A DNA stretch of 64,000 nt from Marinobacter vulgaris. Lineage in GTDB: Bacteria; Pseudomonadota; Gammaproteobacteria; Pseudomonadales; Oleiphilaceae. Positions within the stretch are counted from its first letter, which is position 1. Each line of letters starts with the position of its first letter. The notes beneath the pieces were generated by a model. That model was not told the DNA's origin. It saw only the letters and a program-made list of their open reading frames with translations, and did not search any database. The DNA lies in assembly GCF_003344045.1 (NCBI RefSeq), contig NZ_QFWX01000004.1:248001-312000 (forward strand), in the 5' to 3' direction. Both the position numbers and the translations under genes were made by a program. This document shows positions 1 through 9,197 of the stretch, piece by piece.

Positions 1-362
1 TCGGAAACGCGACTACGGAAGTTTGCATCCGCATCGCCGGGTGCAATATCGGCGTTCATCTGAAAATGACCAGACACCTCAAGACCATTCTGAGTAGGGG
101 CATGGATATTGGTCTGCAAGGTAGCCGGGTTAAAACCGGTGGTAATATTGAACGAATCTTCGTCCCGGGGATCATCGAAGTCGCTAAGCACAGCGAAGAT
201 CGGAATATGACCGTTGAATCCTGCCTTCCAGCCATTATCGGATTCAAAAGTTGCTGCGGCAGAAACCGGTGCAGAGAAGGCCCCGACAACTACTGCGACA
301 CTGGTGGCTAACGCAGACAGCTTGAACGATTTGATGTTCGAACATTTTTTGTTTTCGATCAT
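1..362 (-). CDS. Outer-membrane porin, N-terminal part (runs off window)
   Basis: This is the first 120 residues of a minus-strand gene that continues beyond base 1. The start ATG at 362 has AGGA seven bases upstream. The N-terminus is basic, then has a hydrophobic stretch ending in an Ala-rich SAAA-like cleavage site near residue 40, so the product is exported. The mature part is rich in Gly, Asn, Asp and alternating hydrophobic residues (for example NGWKAGFNGHIPIF), as in beta-barrel porins of marine gammaproteobacteria. I infer an outer-membrane diffusion channel. The substrate cannot be told from the fragment. Its position beside the glucose-catabolism genes makes sugar uptake possible but unproven. 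Confidence 0.6.
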   Translation of the reverse strand, partial: MIENKKCSNIKSFKLSALATSVAVVVGAFSAPVSAAATFESDNGWKAGFNGHIPIFAVLSDFDDPRDEDSFNITTGFNPATLQTNIHAPTQNGLEVSGHFQMNADIAPGDADANFRSRVS

Positions 363-710
363 GATAGCTTCCTATTATTGTTTGAGATTTTCGGCCCATC
401 TTTTCTGTCATTCGCTGGCAGATGAATTGCGCTTTATTTCAATGCGTTAAAAAGCTCCTTCGGCTGGATGGACACTGTTATCCCGAACATTTTTAACGGC
501 CGAATACCGCTTTTTGTTTTCGAGACAAAACAAAGTTAGCGTGGAAAAGAAAAAATGGAAAGTTTTAGAACATATTTTTTTCGATAATGTTACAGAAAAT
601 TTGCAATTGTTTTGACAGAAAACCTATATATTATTGTTTTTAAATCCTTTAATAGAATTATCGGAAAAATCAAGAATTTTCGTAGACGAACCAGATTGCG
701 AACATTCAGC
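363..710. other. AT-rich intergenic region upstream of the porin gene
   Basis: This 348-base stretch has no convincing gene. It is clearly AT-richer than its neighbours, above all between 540 and 690. It holds an inverted repeat of TTTGTTTT and AAAACAAA (513-534, six-base spacer) that could be an operator for the minus-strand porin gene. I found no sigma-70 promoter with both boxes good enough to call. Confidence 0.5.
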
Positions 711-1310
711 TCATTGCGCAAGAATATCCGCGACTCGTTTTCGCAACTGAGGAATAACTTCTTCCTCAAACCAGGGATTGCGGCGTAACCACAGGTTGTT
801 TCGCGGGCTCGGATGCGGCAAAGGCAGGATGTCAGGCCACAGCTCCCGCCAGCGCCTGACCCTTTCGGTAACCGGTAGTTTTTTGCCCGGCAGGTGCCAG
901 GCGTGGGCATACTGACCTATCGCCAGTGTCAGCTCGATATGCTCCAGCCGCTCAAGTAACAGCTCGCGCCAGGCCGGCGCGCATTCCGGTCGCGGTGGCA
1001 GGTCACCGGATTTCCCGGTTCCGGGATAGCAGAATCCCATGGGCAGGATCGCAAGCTGCTCTTCGTCGTAGAAGGTACCCCGGGTAATGCCCATCCAGTC
1101 TCTCAGCCGATCACCACTGGGATCATTGAATGGCAGGCCGGTTTCATGAACGCGACGTCCCGGCGCCTGCCCCACCACAAGAATGCGGGAGGCCCGGGAA
1201 ATCTGGATCACGGGCCGCGGTTCCAGCGGAAGCTGCGATTCGCAAATTCGGCACTGGCGCACTTTCGCCACCAGTGCCTCAAACGGCAAGCGGGAATCGA
1301 TACTGGTCAT
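711..1310 (-). CDS. Uracil-DNA glycosylase family protein, iron-sulfur type
   Basis: This 199-residue protein belongs to the uracil-DNA glycosylase superfamily, which removes uracil or other damaged bases from DNA. It has the glycosylase motif GQAPG (residues 47-51) followed by GLPFNDPSGDRL, and the C-terminal HPSPRN motif. Four cysteines, Cys20-x2-Cys23 and Cys94-x15-Cys110, match the layout of the 4Fe-4S cluster of family 4-like enzymes. Family 4 usually has GEAPG, so Gln replaces the usual Glu. I chose the ATG at 1310, which has AGGAG twelve bases upstream. An ATG at 1346 would add 12 residues but has no ribosome-binding site. The gene stands alone, so its substrate cannot be inferred from context. 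Confidence 0.75.
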   Translation of the reverse strand: MTSIDSRLPFEALVAKVRQCRICESQLPLEPRPVIQISRASRILVVGQAPGRRVHETGLPFNDPSGDRLRDWMGITRGTFYDEEQLAILPMGFCYPGTGKSGDLPPRPECAPAWRELLLERLEHIELTLAIGQYAHAWHLPGKKLPVTERVRRWRELWPDILPLPHPSPRNNLWLRRNPWFEEEVIPQLRKRVADILAQ

Positions 1311-1456
1311 TTGTGCCAACCACTCCTGATGGAAAAGCCATTGCATAAACAGCGGGCTGCCGTAACCTTAAAGCCTGTTTCTATCAGTCACAATCAGCCG
1401 CTTCGAACCCGGCAAACGCTCACAGCCACGATTCCCAACAACAAGGACTGCCCTTC

Positions 1457-2191
1457 ATGAATGCCAAGTCAGGGATTGCCCCGAATCTGACCCTGGACGA
1501 ATTCCGCAAAGTGGTCTGCAGCCGCCGCTCAGTCCGCCGGTTCACTGAGGAGCCGGTACCGGACCATGTCCTGGACGACTGCCTTGAGTTGGCCATGCTG
1601 GCTCCCAACTCCAGCAATCTGCAACCCTGGGAGTTTTATGTGGTCAGGACCCCGGATCTGAAAGCAAAGCTTGCCGAAGCCTGCCTTGGCCAGAATGCTG
1701 CGAAAACCGCGCCGGTGCTGATTGCTGTCGTCGCCCGGACAGATACCTGGCGTAAACACTCGCGTATGGCACTGGAGCAATGGCCGGAAGAAAAGCTTCC
1801 GGGGATTGTGGAGAAATATTATTCGAAAATTGTCCCTATCCATTACAACCAGGGGCCTTTCGGTCTGTTCGGTGCCGCCAAGAAAGCCGCGGGACTGTTT
1901 GTGGGCCTGACACGACCGGTCCCCAGGGGGCCCTACTCTCCAAACGAGATGAAAATCTGGGCGACCAAGTCCACTGCTCTGGCTGCGGAGAATCTGATGC
2001 TGGCATTAAGGGCGCACGGCTACGACTCCTGCCCCATGGAAGGCTTCGATGAATGCCGGGTGCGACGCCTGCTGAAGCTTCTTAAAAAAGGGCAGGTAAC
2101 CATGATACTGGCGGCAGGAAAACGCTCTGAGAAAGGGGTGTACAACCGCCAGTACCGCTTTGACAAGGACGACCTGGTTCATTACCTGTGA
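1457..2191 (+). CDS. Nitroreductase family protein
   Basis: This 244-residue flavoprotein belongs to the nitroreductase family, FMN enzymes that reduce nitro compounds, quinones or related substrates with NAD(P)H. The N-terminal SRRSVRRFTEEPVP is the typical FMN-phosphate-binding start of the family, and LAPNSSNLQPWEFYVV (about 50-65) is the second FMN-contact segment. The C-terminal part has the family's AAENLMLALRAHGYDSCPM helix. An insertion around residues 115-160 is longer than in minimal nitroreductases. AAGGACT lies just upstream of the ATG. The stop codon sits inside a perfect inverted repeat (2185-2207). The physiological substrate is unknown. Confidence 0.85.
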   Translation: MNAKSGIAPNLTLDEFRKVVCSRRSVRRFTEEPVPDHVLDDCLELAMLAPNSSNLQPWEFYVVRTPDLKAKLAEACLGQNAAKTAPVLIAVVARTDTWRKHSRMALEQWPEEKLPGIVEKYYSKIVPIHYNQGPFGLFGAAKKAAGLFVGLTRPVPRGPYSPNEMKIWATKSTALAAENLMLALRAHGYDSCPMEGFDECRVRRLLKLLKKGQVTMILAAGKRSEKGVYNRQYRFDKDDLVHYL

Positions 2192-2207
2192 CCATGACGG
2201 TCACAGG
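2185..2207 (+). terminator. Hairpin over the nitroreductase stop codon
   Basis: A perfect nine-base inverted repeat, CCTGTGACC and GGTCACAGG with a five-base loop, overlaps the stop codon of the nitroreductase gene. No U-run follows on either strand, so it is a 3'-end hairpin or a weak terminator rather than a textbook one. Confidence 0.4.
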
Positions 2208-2238
2208 TCCCATGAGGATTCGCGACAGGGCCTGTTTG

Positions 2239-3204
2239 CTAGACTTCAGGATTGGTCAGCGCCTCAGCTGCACCTAAAAGGCCGGTGTAGCTTTCCATCA
2301 CCACATACACCGGTGTTGATTCCAGCAGGGGTCGCATACGCCCCTTGTCCTCGAAGCCTCTCTGAAATGAACTCTTCAGGAAAAAGTCGATAAGTCGGGG
2401 GAGAATGCCGCCACACAGATAGACACCGCCGGTGCCCCCCAGAGTTAACACCCCGTTCCCTGCAACACGCCCGAGAATTTCACAGAAATGCCGGAGGGTC
2501 TGCCGCGCAAGCGCGTCGGAATTGTCGAGCGCAGCAGCGGTGATTTTCTCCGGCGCGTCCAGCGGCGCTGCTACGTGCTGTATCTCGGCGTGGGCCTGAT
2601 ACAGGTTCAGCAGACCCTGGCCACAGAGAATTCGCTCCACCGATACCCTGCCAAAGCGGGCTTTGAGAATCCGCAGAACGGCCATCTCTGTGTCGTCCGT
2701 CGGTGCAAAATCCACGTGCCCCCCCTCTGTCGTCAGGGGAATCCAGCCATTCTTTAACGGCACCAGCCCGGAAACCCCCAGCCCGGTTCCGGGCCCGATC
2801 ACCAGCCGCGGCCGTCGGGCATCTCCCGGGCCGCCGCAAACGTGTACCAGATTTTCGGCGGCGACATGGGGAACCCCGAGAGCCATCGCCGTGAAATCAT
2901 TGATAACCTTGAATGCCCCCCAACCGAACTGCCGGCGCACCTCTTCACTGTCAAAATGCCAGTGGTTGTTGGTCATTCTCACCCGTGTGCCAGACACCGG
3001 CGAAGCCACCGCCAGACAGACATCCTGCACTCCCCCAATTCCCGCGCGCTGCAGGTAATCGACGATCGCGGAATCAAGATTGTCATACTGGCTGCATGCC
3101 AGTATCTCAACAGCCTCTGGCACTATCTTGCCAGAACGCACCAGCGCAAACCGGGCGTTGGTGCCCCCGATATCTCCCACCAGCGAGTAGCGATCTGTTG
3201 TCAT
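2239..3204 (-). CDS. glk: Glucokinase
   Basis: Glucokinase phosphorylates glucose with ATP to glucose 6-phosphate, the entry to the Entner-Doudoroff pathway encoded around it. The 321-residue length matches the Escherichia coli Glk type. Visible motifs are the ATP phosphate-binding [11 protein letters not shown] (residues 11-21), the NDF segment with the catalytic Asp (102-104), GPGTGLGV (137-144) and EGGHVDFAP (160-168), which contacts glucose. The start ATG overlaps the edd stop codon (ATGA), so the two are translationally coupled and form one operon transcribed away from gap. HexR control through the edd promoter is likely. Confidence 0.95.
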   Translation of the reverse strand: MTTDRYSLVGDIGGTNARFALVRSGKIVPEAVEILACSQYDNLDSAIVDYLQRAGIGGVQDVCLAVASPVSGTRVRMTNNHWHFDSEEVRRQFGWGAFKVINDFTAMALGVPHVAAENLVHVCGGPGDARRPRLVIGPGTGLGVSGLVPLKNGWIPLTTEGGHVDFAPTDDTEMAVLRILKARFGRVSVERILCGQGLLNLYQAHAEIQHVAAPLDAPEKITAAALDNSDALARQTLRHFCEILGRVAGNGVLTLGGTGGVYLCGGILPRLIDFFLKSSFQRGFEDKGRMRPLLESTPVYVVMESYTGLLGAAEALTNPEV

Positions 3205-5021
3205 GCGTCATGGTTCCAGAAAAAGCTGGCGCCTTTTTCAGGGGTGCTGGCGGCTTTACGCATCCAGCCAAACAACTCCCGGCCCAGCCCATGATGATAA
3301 CTGCTCAGATCTGCCTTTTCCGGTTGCCGCGCCGCAAATTCATCTGCAGGCACATCTACCTCCAGCTTACCGGCCACCGCGTCCAGGGTAATGACATCGC
3401 CAGCGTGTACCCGCGAAAGAGGGCCACCATTTGCGGCTTCGGGGTACACGTGAATAGCCGCCGGCACTTTACCGGACGCGCCCGACATACGCCCATCCGT
3501 GACCAGAGCTACCCTGTAACCCCGATCCTGAAGCACGCCAAGATAGGGAGTAAGCTTGTGAAGCTCGGGCATGCCATTGGCTTTCGGGCCCTGGAAACGG
3601 ACAACGACAACACAGTCTTTGTCCAGATCACCGGCCTCGAACGCGGCTTTGAGCTCGTTCTGATCGTTAAAGACCACCGCCGGCGCCTTGACGATACGGT
3701 GCTCTTTCGCAACTGCCGACACCTTGATAACGCCTCGGCCCAGTTCGCCATCCAGAACACGGAGCCCTCCATCCGGCGCGAAGGGCTCTTTCGCCGTGCT
3801 CAGCACATCGGGTTTGGCACTCTTCTGTAGCGCAGGTTTCCAGACCAACGTGTCGCCCTCCATCTCGGGCATGCGGGCGTACTGCTTCAGCCCGTGGCCC
3901 ATTACTGTCTCCACATCATCATGAAGGAAGCCGGCATCCAGCAGCTCCCGGATCAGGAATGGCGTACCGCCGGCCTCGTGGAAGGCGTTTATATCTTCCT
4001 GGCCGTTCGGGTAGATGCGGGTCATGGAAGGCACCACTGAGGAAAGCTCGGAATAGTCATCCCAGTCAATGATGATACCGGCAGCCCGCGCAATGGCGAT
4101 CCAGTGAATGGTGTGGTTCGTCGAGCCGCCGGTGACCAGCAGCGCAACCAGGGCATTTACAATGCTTTTCTCGTCAATCATGTCGCCCAGGCCGAACTTG
4201 CCGCCATGGGGCTTTGAGAGACGGATGACCTGTTCGGTGGCCGCACGGGTCAATTCATCCCGCAACGGTGTACCGGGATTTACGAACGCCGCGCCGGGCA
4301 GGTGCAGCCCCATTACCTCTACCAGAAGCTGGTTGCTGTTGGCGGTGCCATAGAAAGTGCAGGTACCGGGACTGTGATAGGACCTGGACTCTGCCTCGAG
4401 CAACTCGTCCTTGCCGATCTTGCCTTCGGCATACAGTTGGCGAATACGCTGCTTCTCCTTGTTGGGCAGCCCGGAAGGCATCGGACCCGCCGGCACCAGT
4501 ATGGTTGGCAGGTAGCCAAAACTGAGGGAGCCAATCAACAGGCCGGGCACGATCTTGTCACAGATTCCCAGCAACAGGGTGGCGTCAAACATGTTGTGAC
4601 TGAGGGCAACCGAGGTGCTCATGGCGATGGTGTCGCGGGAGAAGAGACTGAGCTCCATACCCGGCTGCCCTTGTGTCACGCCGTCACACATCGCGGGCGT
4701 GCCGCCGGCAAACTGAGCGACCGAACCCATGCCGTGGGCCGCTTCGCGAATCACATCCGGAAAGTCCCTGTAAGGCTGATGGGCGGACAACATGTCGTTG
4801 TAGGCGGAGACGATGGCGACATTGGCTTTGTTCATGAGCTTTAACCTGTCTTTATCAGACTGGTTACAGGCCGCAAAACCGTGGGCCAGATTGCCGCAGG
4901 AAAGCGTGCCACGCTGTGGCGATTGCGCTTTAAGTTCTTCCATCCGGCCCAGGTAGTCCTGCCGGGTAGCGTGACTGCGCTCGATAATACGCCGGGTCAC
5001 CGCGTCAACAGTCGGGTGCAT
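3201..5021 (-). CDS. edd: 6-Phosphogluconate dehydratase
   Basis: Edd dehydrates 6-phosphogluconate to 2-keto-3-deoxy-6-phosphogluconate (KDPG), the first step unique to the Entner-Doudoroff pathway. The 606-residue protein belongs to the IlvD/Edd family, which carries an oxygen-sensitive iron-sulfur cluster. Cysteines in the contexts PAMCDG (Cys112), GICDK (Cys154) and GTCTF (Cys221) are the expected cluster ligands. AGGAG lies seven bases before the ATG at 5021. The gene is first in the edd-glk operon and divergent from gap, with 169 bases between the start codons. That spacer holds two HexR-like half sites. Confidence 0.96.
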   Translation of the reverse strand: MHPTVDAVTRRIIERSHATRQDYLGRMEELKAQSPQRGTLSCGNLAHGFAACNQSDKDRLKLMNKANVAIVSAYNDMLSAHQPYRDFPDVIREAAHGMGSVAQFAGGTPAMCDGVTQGQPGMELSLFSRDTIAMSTSVALSHNMFDATLLLGICDKIVPGLLIGSLSFGYLPTILVPAGPMPSGLPNKEKQRIRQLYAEGKIGKDELLEAESRSYHSPGTCTFYGTANSNQLLVEVMGLHLPGAAFVNPGTPLRDELTRAATEQVIRLSKPHGGKFGLGDMIDEKSIVNALVALLVTGGSTNHTIHWIAIARAAGIIIDWDDYSELSSVVPSMTRIYPNGQEDINAFHEAGGTPFLIRELLDAGFLHDDVETVMGHGLKQYARMPEMEGDTLVWKPALQKSAKPDVLSTAKEPFAPDGGLRVLDGELGRGVIKVSAVAKEHRIVKAPAVVFNDQNELKAAFEAGDLDKDCVVVVRFQGPKANGMPELHKLTPYLGVLQDRGYRVALVTDGRMSGASGKVPAAIHVYPEAANGGPLSRVHAGDVITLDAVAGKLEVDVPADEFAARQPEKADLSSYHHGLGRELFGWMRKAASTPEKGASFFWNHDA

Positions 5022-5066
5022 AGTGGGTCTCCTGAAATGTCGTTATTCAATTGCCTCTTTAATTAA

Positions 5067-5081
5067 CGTAATTTTACTGTC
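5067..5081. promoter_or_regulatory. Candidate HexR operator, edd-gap spacer (edd side)
   Basis: CGTAATTTTACTGTC resembles the published gammaproteobacterial HexR consensus TGTARTWWWAYTACA. The left half is nearly perfect (GTAAT and the AT spacer), the right half is poor. Its place between the divergent edd-glk and gap genes supports the idea. Assigned by eye only. Confidence 0.35.
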
Positions 5082-5130
5082 TTTTTTTGCCGAATTCACC
5101 CGATTACCATTCAGTTTTCCAACATTTGTT

Positions 5131-5145
5131 GTTATATTTACTACA
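5131..5145. promoter_or_regulatory. Candidate HexR operator, edd-gap spacer (gap side)
   Basis: GTTATATTTACTACA has a perfect right half (ACTACA) of the HexR consensus TGTARTWWWAYTACA and a degenerate left half. It lies 45 bases upstream of the gap start codon and overlaps a TATATT that could be the gap -10 box. HexR bound here would block gap transcription. Confidence 0.4.
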
Positions 5146-5190
5146 TCACCAACAAATACGAACAATAAACAACCAGATTTGGAGCCAACC

Positions 5191-6198
5191 ATGACTATCC
5201 GCATCGCAATTAACGGCTTCGGACGCATTGGCCGCAATGTTCTCCGTGCACTTTATGAAAATGACTACCGCAACCAGATGCAGGTTGTTGCCATCAACGA
5301 TCTGGGCGATGCCGAAACCAACGCCCACCTGCTAAAGTACGACAGCGTCCATGGCCGCTTCAGTGGTATTGTAAACCACGATTCCGAGTCTCTCTCTGTC
5401 AACGGTGACCGCATCGCTATTACCGCCATCCGCAATCCGGAAGAGCTGCCCTGGAAAGACTATCACGTGGATGTGGTGTTCGAGTGCACCGGCCTGTTCA
5501 CCTCCCGCAGGAAAGCCGAAGGCCACCTCCGCGCGGGAGCTCGCAAGGTCATCATTTCAGCACCATCGCCCGATGCAGACGCCATGGTTGTTTATGGCGT
5601 CAACGACCATGTATTGACTGCAGAACATGACATCATCTCCAACGCTTCCTGCACCACCAACTGCCTGGCACCGGTGGTTGAAGCTCTGCATAACAGGATT
5701 GGCATCGAGAGCGGGCTGATGACGACCATCCACTCCTACACCAACGACCAGAAGCTCAGCGACGTTTATCATACCGACCTCTATCGCGCGCGCTCGGCTA
5801 CCCAATCCATGATTCCCACCAAAACCGGCGCGGCCGCCGCCATTGGCAAGGTGATCCCGGAACTGGCCGGAAAGCTTGACGGGCTCGCCGTGCGAGTTCC
5901 TACTATCAACGTGTCGCTGGTGGATTTCAGCTTTATTGCCAGCCGCGATACCACGGTAGAAGAAATTAATGAAACCGTCAGGGCCGCCGCGGAAAGCAAC
6001 CCGGTGCTGGGCTATAACGCGGAAAAGCTGGTCAGCATCGATTTTAACCACAATGCCCTGTCCAGCATTTTTGACGCAAATCACACCCGGGCCATTGACC
6101 GTCATGCAAAAGTCATGGCCTGGTACGATAATGAATGGGGCTTCTCGAACCGGATGCTCGATAATGCTGTTGTACTGATGAAGAAGGCGGACCAGTAA
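5191..6198 (+). CDS. gap: Glyceraldehyde-3-phosphate dehydrogenase, type I
   Basis: This 335-residue enzyme oxidises glyceraldehyde 3-phosphate, released by KDPG aldolase, to 1,3-bisphosphoglycerate with NAD. The NAD-binding INGFGRIGR is at residues 7-15, the catalytic Cys154 lies in [11 protein letters not shown] and the partner His181 in [10 protein letters not shown]. The reading frame is open upstream to 5023, but the family begins at [10 protein letters not shown], and GGAG lies six bases before the ATG at 5191. It is divergent from edd-glk, with HexR-like sites between, and pyk follows 72 bases downstream. This points to a HexR-regulated catabolic GapA. Confidence 0.95.
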   Translation: MTIRIAINGFGRIGRNVLRALYENDYRNQMQVVAINDLGDAETNAHLLKYDSVHGRFSGIVNHDSESLSVNGDRIAITAIRNPEELPWKDYHVDVVFECTGLFTSRRKAEGHLRAGARKVIISAPSPDADAMVVYGVNDHVLTAEHDIISNASCTTNCLAPVVEALHNRIGIESGLMTTIHSYTNDQKLSDVYHTDLYRARSATQSMIPTKTGAAAAIGKVIPELAGKLDGLAVRVPTINVSLVDFSFIASRDTTVEEINETVRAAAESNPVLGYNAEKLVSIDFNHNALSSIFDANHTRAIDRHAKVMAWYDNEWGFSNRMLDNAVVLMKKADQ

Positions 6199-6270
6199 CA
6201 CTGGCCGCTTGCCGTAACGTCATCGGCAGCCACCGGAAAGATTACTGGAAAACAAAAGGAAACTAGAACC

Positions 6271-7719
6271 ATGCTAAGGCGTACCAAGATCGTTGCCACC
6301 CTCGGCCCCGCCACCGACTCGCCGGAATCACTGTCGGCCATTATTGCCGCCGGCGTCGATGTTACCCGGCTGAACTTTTCCCATGGCAGCGCGGAAGATC
6401 ACATGGAACGCGCCCGCAGGGTTCGTGAAAGTGCGGTCGCCAATGGACGCTTTGTGGCCCTGCTGGCAGACCTGCAGGGCCCAAAGCTGCGAATTGCCCG
6501 CTTTTCCGAAAACAAGGTCACCCTCAAAGCCGGGCAGTCGTTCATTCTCGACGCTGCCATGGACAAGGACGCCGGAAACGAAGAGCGCGTTGGCATTGAT
6601 TACGAGCAGCTGATCGAAGACGTCAAGCCAGGTGACATTCTGGTACTCGATGATGGCCGCATCGAAATGGAAGTTGAAACCGTCGCTGACACCAGCATTT
6701 CCTCCCGGGTTCTCATCGGCGGCCCCCTGTCCAATAACAAGGGCCTGAATAAACGCGGTGGTGGCCTGTCTGCCGAAGCGCTTACAGAGAAGGACAAACA
6801 GGACATTAAAACCGCTGCCTGCCTGGGCGCAGACTATGTTGCCGTATCTTTCGTGCGTAACGCCGAGGACATGCACGTTGCCCGTCGCCTGCTGAAGGAG
6901 GCAGGCTCGGAAGCTCGCCTGGTTGCCAAAATCGAGCGCGCAGAACTGGCCCACGACAACGCCGCTCTGGATGCAGTCATTGAGGCTTCCGATGCTGTGA
7001 TGGTGGCGCGGGGCGACCTGGCGGTGGAAATCGGCGATGCCGAATTGGTGGGTGTACAGAAACACATCATCAATCGTGCGCGGGCGCTCAACACAGTGGT
7101 GATTACCGCCACTCAGATGATGGAATCCATGATCGAGAACCCGATGCCCACCCGGGCAGAGGTGTCTGACGTGGCCAATGCGGTGATGGACTACACCGAC
7201 GCGGTCATGCTGTCCGCGGAAACGGCGGTCGGTGACTACCCGGTAGAGGCCGTGGAGGCAATGGTGCGCATTTGCATCGGTGCCGAGAAGCAGCCTTCGA
7301 TGCACCAGTCAAAGCACCGGATTCACGAAAGCATGGAACATGTAGACGAGGCCATTGCCCTGTCTGCCATGTATGCGGCCAATCATCTGGAAGGCGTGAC
7401 GTCGATCATCTGTATGTCTGAAACCGGCGCCACTCCCCTGCTGATGTCCCGCATCAAATCGAGCCTGCCGATTTTTACTTTCTCACGCCATCATTCCACC
7501 CAGCATCGGGTGACGATGTTCCGTGGTGTGCAGACCGTGCCGTTTGATTCGGCAGCGATCCCGAATGAGCAGACGAACGCGCGAGCGGTCGCTGAACTGG
7601 TGAAGATGGGCGTCGTCAAGGAGGGCGATCTGGTGGTGATTACCAAGGGGGATTACGTCAATGCCCAGGGCGGCACCAACACCATGAAGATTGTTCGCGT
7701 TGGGACGGATATTCGCTGA
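6271..7719 (+). CDS. pyk: Pyruvate kinase
   Basis: Pyruvate kinase transfers phosphate from phosphoenolpyruvate to ADP, giving pyruvate and ATP. The 482-residue protein starts with [15 protein letters not shown], contains the metal and substrate loop [11 protein letters not shown], the signature [25 protein letters not shown] split over residues 285-310, and the C-terminal regulatory domain ending in [11 protein letters not shown]. The short N-terminus and sequence look like the PykA type. AAAGGAAA lies upstream of the ATG. It follows gap by 72 bases on the same strand and probably shares its transcript, so lower glycolysis is tied to the HexR-regulated cluster. Confidence 0.94.
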   Translation: MLRRTKIVATLGPATDSPESLSAIIAAGVDVTRLNFSHGSAEDHMERARRVRESAVANGRFVALLADLQGPKLRIARFSENKVTLKAGQSFILDAAMDKDAGNEERVGIDYEQLIEDVKPGDILVLDDGRIEMEVETVADTSISSRVLIGGPLSNNKGLNKRGGGLSAEALTEKDKQDIKTAACLGADYVAVSFVRNAEDMHVARRLLKEAGSEARLVAKIERAELAHDNAALDAVIEASDAVMVARGDLAVEIGDAELVGVQKHIINRARALNTVVITATQMMESMIENPMPTRAEVSDVANAVMDYTDAVMLSAETAVGDYPVEAVEAMVRICIGAEKQPSMHQSKHRIHESMEHVDEAIALSAMYAANHLEGVTSIICMSETGATPLLMSRIKSSLPIFTFSRHHSTQHRVTMFRGVQTVPFDSAAIPNEQTNARAVAELVKMGVVKEGDLVVITKGDYVNAQGGTNTMKIVRVGTDIR

Positions 7720-7790
7720 CCTCCTGTTAATCGGGAGGCTTACTGCCTTTCAGCCTGCTGGTTTGGTGTCTGGAGGCTGCCGGGCAGGGC

Positions 7791-8438
7791 TCACAAATCC
7801 AGGAGACTCCCGCGAACAGTCTCGGCAATCTGATCCCAGTCGCCGGAGGCAACGGCATCATCGGGGGTTAACCAAGTACCACCGACAGCCCTGACATTCT
7901 CGAGGGCCAGATAGTCTTTGGCCGTGTTGCGGCGAATACCGCCGGTCGGGCAAAAGGTGACGTCCGGGAAGGGGCCGGAGAAGGCTTTCAGGGCCGGGAT
8001 GCCACCGGCAACTTCGGCGGGGAAGAACTTGAATTCGCGATAACCAAGGTTGTAACCAACCATCAGCTCGGAAACGGTCGCGATGCCCGGCAAGAGCGGT
8101 GCCTCCGACGTGACGCCGAATTCCAGGATGGCTTCGGTGACGCCCGGGGTTATCACAAACTGGGCGCCGGCTGCTTCGGCCTGGCGATACTGGGCAATGC
8201 TGGTTACCGTGCCGGCACCCACCCAGACTTCCGGGATGGCTTTTCTCACCTGCTCGATGGCTTTGATCCCATGGGGCGTGCGCAGGGTAATTTCCAGCAC
8301 ACGGATACCGCCGTCAACAAGCGCCTGGCACAACGACAACGCCTGATCGGGGTGATTGATGGTGATCACCGGAATGAGGGGCGATGCCTCCAGCACGGAT
8401 CGGACCCGTTCGCGGTGAAAGTCGGACAATTGGCTCAT
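7791..8438 (-). CDS. eda: KDPG aldolase (2-keto-3-deoxy-6-phosphogluconate aldolase)
   Basis: Eda cleaves KDPG to pyruvate and glyceraldehyde 3-phosphate, the second Entner-Doudoroff step. The 215-residue protein has the catalytic Glu49 in RVLEITLRT, the GAGTVTS loop (75-81) and the Schiff-base Lys137 in EFKFFPAE, followed by the phosphate-binding CPTGGI (163-168). The length fits the family. It lies on the minus strand, last in zwf-pgl-eda, 39 bases after pgl, and converges with pyk. The same zwf-pgl-eda order is found in Pseudomonas next to hexR. Confidence 0.95.
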   Translation of the reverse strand: MSQLSDFHRERVRSVLEASPLIPVITINHPDQALSLCQALVDGGIRVLEITLRTPHGIKAIEQVRKAIPEVWVGAGTVTSIAQYRQAEAAGAQFVITPGVTEAILEFGVTSEAPLLPGIATVSELMVGYNLGYREFKFFPAEVAGGIPALKAFSGPFPDVTFCPTGGIRRNTAKDYLALENVRAVGGTWLTPDDAVASGDWDQIAETVRGSLLDL

Positions 8439-8477
8439 AAGCTTCTCCGGTGGAACTGTTCAGGAAGGCCGAAGCCC

Positions 8478-9197
8478 TCAGGCACTCCAGAAAATCTGCA
8501 GCCCGGGCTTGAGAAAGGCGCGGACAGGCATTTCCCTCACCCGGCTGATATCACTGCAGGCGGCCTGCAACGTTTCCAGTTTGTCATCGCCTTTCAGATG
8601 CAGCGCTGTGAAGCCTGCACGGCTCAGGGCCCTCAGCGTCAGCGTGATACGTTTCTCAGACTGGGAAGGCGGTGTCATGGGCAACACAATCGCCGCCGCA
8701 TCAGTATCCAGAGCTTTACCCAGCTCGGGCGCATCCGGGAACAGGGACGCGGTATGTCCGTCGTTGCCCATACCCAGAATCAGCACATCCAGCGGCAAAT
8801 GAAGATCGGCGAGGGCTGCTTCCACCGCTGCCAGGCCATCGGCAGGTGTTTCGCCGGGCTGTTTGAGAGACAGATAATTCGCCTCCGACGCCGGCCCCTG
8901 AAGCAGGTTTTCTTTAACCAGTCGAGTATTACTGGCCTCATGGTTTTCCGGGACCCACCGCTCATCCGCCAGAAGTATGTCCACCCTCGACCAGTCCAGC
9001 GGTTTTTCCCGCAGTGCTTCAAAGAATGGCAAAGGCGTGGCGCCACCGGAAACCACGAGGCTGGCCCGGGGCGCTATCAATAACCGCTCGGCAATATGTT
9101 GGGCGACAGCATCTGCCAACGCTTTGGCGGCATCGTCAGGAGTATCAAAAAAATGTGCATTTACTGCATCCGGCAGATTCAGGTCATGCATCTTCAT
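8478..9197 (-). CDS. pgl: 6-Phosphogluconolactonase
   Basis: Pgl hydrolyses 6-phosphogluconolactone, the product of Zwf, to 6-phosphogluconate. The 239-residue protein is of the DevB/SOL type related to glucosamine-6-phosphate deaminases. It has [12 protein letters not shown] (about 48-59), ADERWVP and [14 protein letters not shown], the family's catalytic segment. The start ATG at 9197 lies inside the end of zwf (14-base overlap) and is preceded by GGAGGAG within zwf, so translation is coupled. It is the middle gene of zwf-pgl-eda. Confidence 0.95.
   Translation of the reverse strand: MKMHDLNLPDAVNAHFFDTPDDAAKALADAVAQHIAERLLIAPRASLVVSGGATPLPFFEALREKPLDWSRVDILLADERWVPENHEASNTRLVKENLLQGPASEANYLSLKQPGETPADGLAAVEAALADLHLPLDVLILGMGNDGHTASLFPDAPELGKALDTDAAAIVLPMTPPSQSEKRITLTLRALSRAGFTALHLKGDDKLETLQAACSDISRVREMPVRAFLKPGLQIFWSA

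Noticed and set aside
5023..5190. N-terminal extension of gap by 56 residues
   Set aside because: The upstream part is AT-rich control DNA with HexR-like sites; the family start and GGAG are at 5191.
7720..7790. Possible terminator between pyk and eda
   Set aside because: CCTCC/GGAGG can pair but there is no U-run on either strand, so it was not called.
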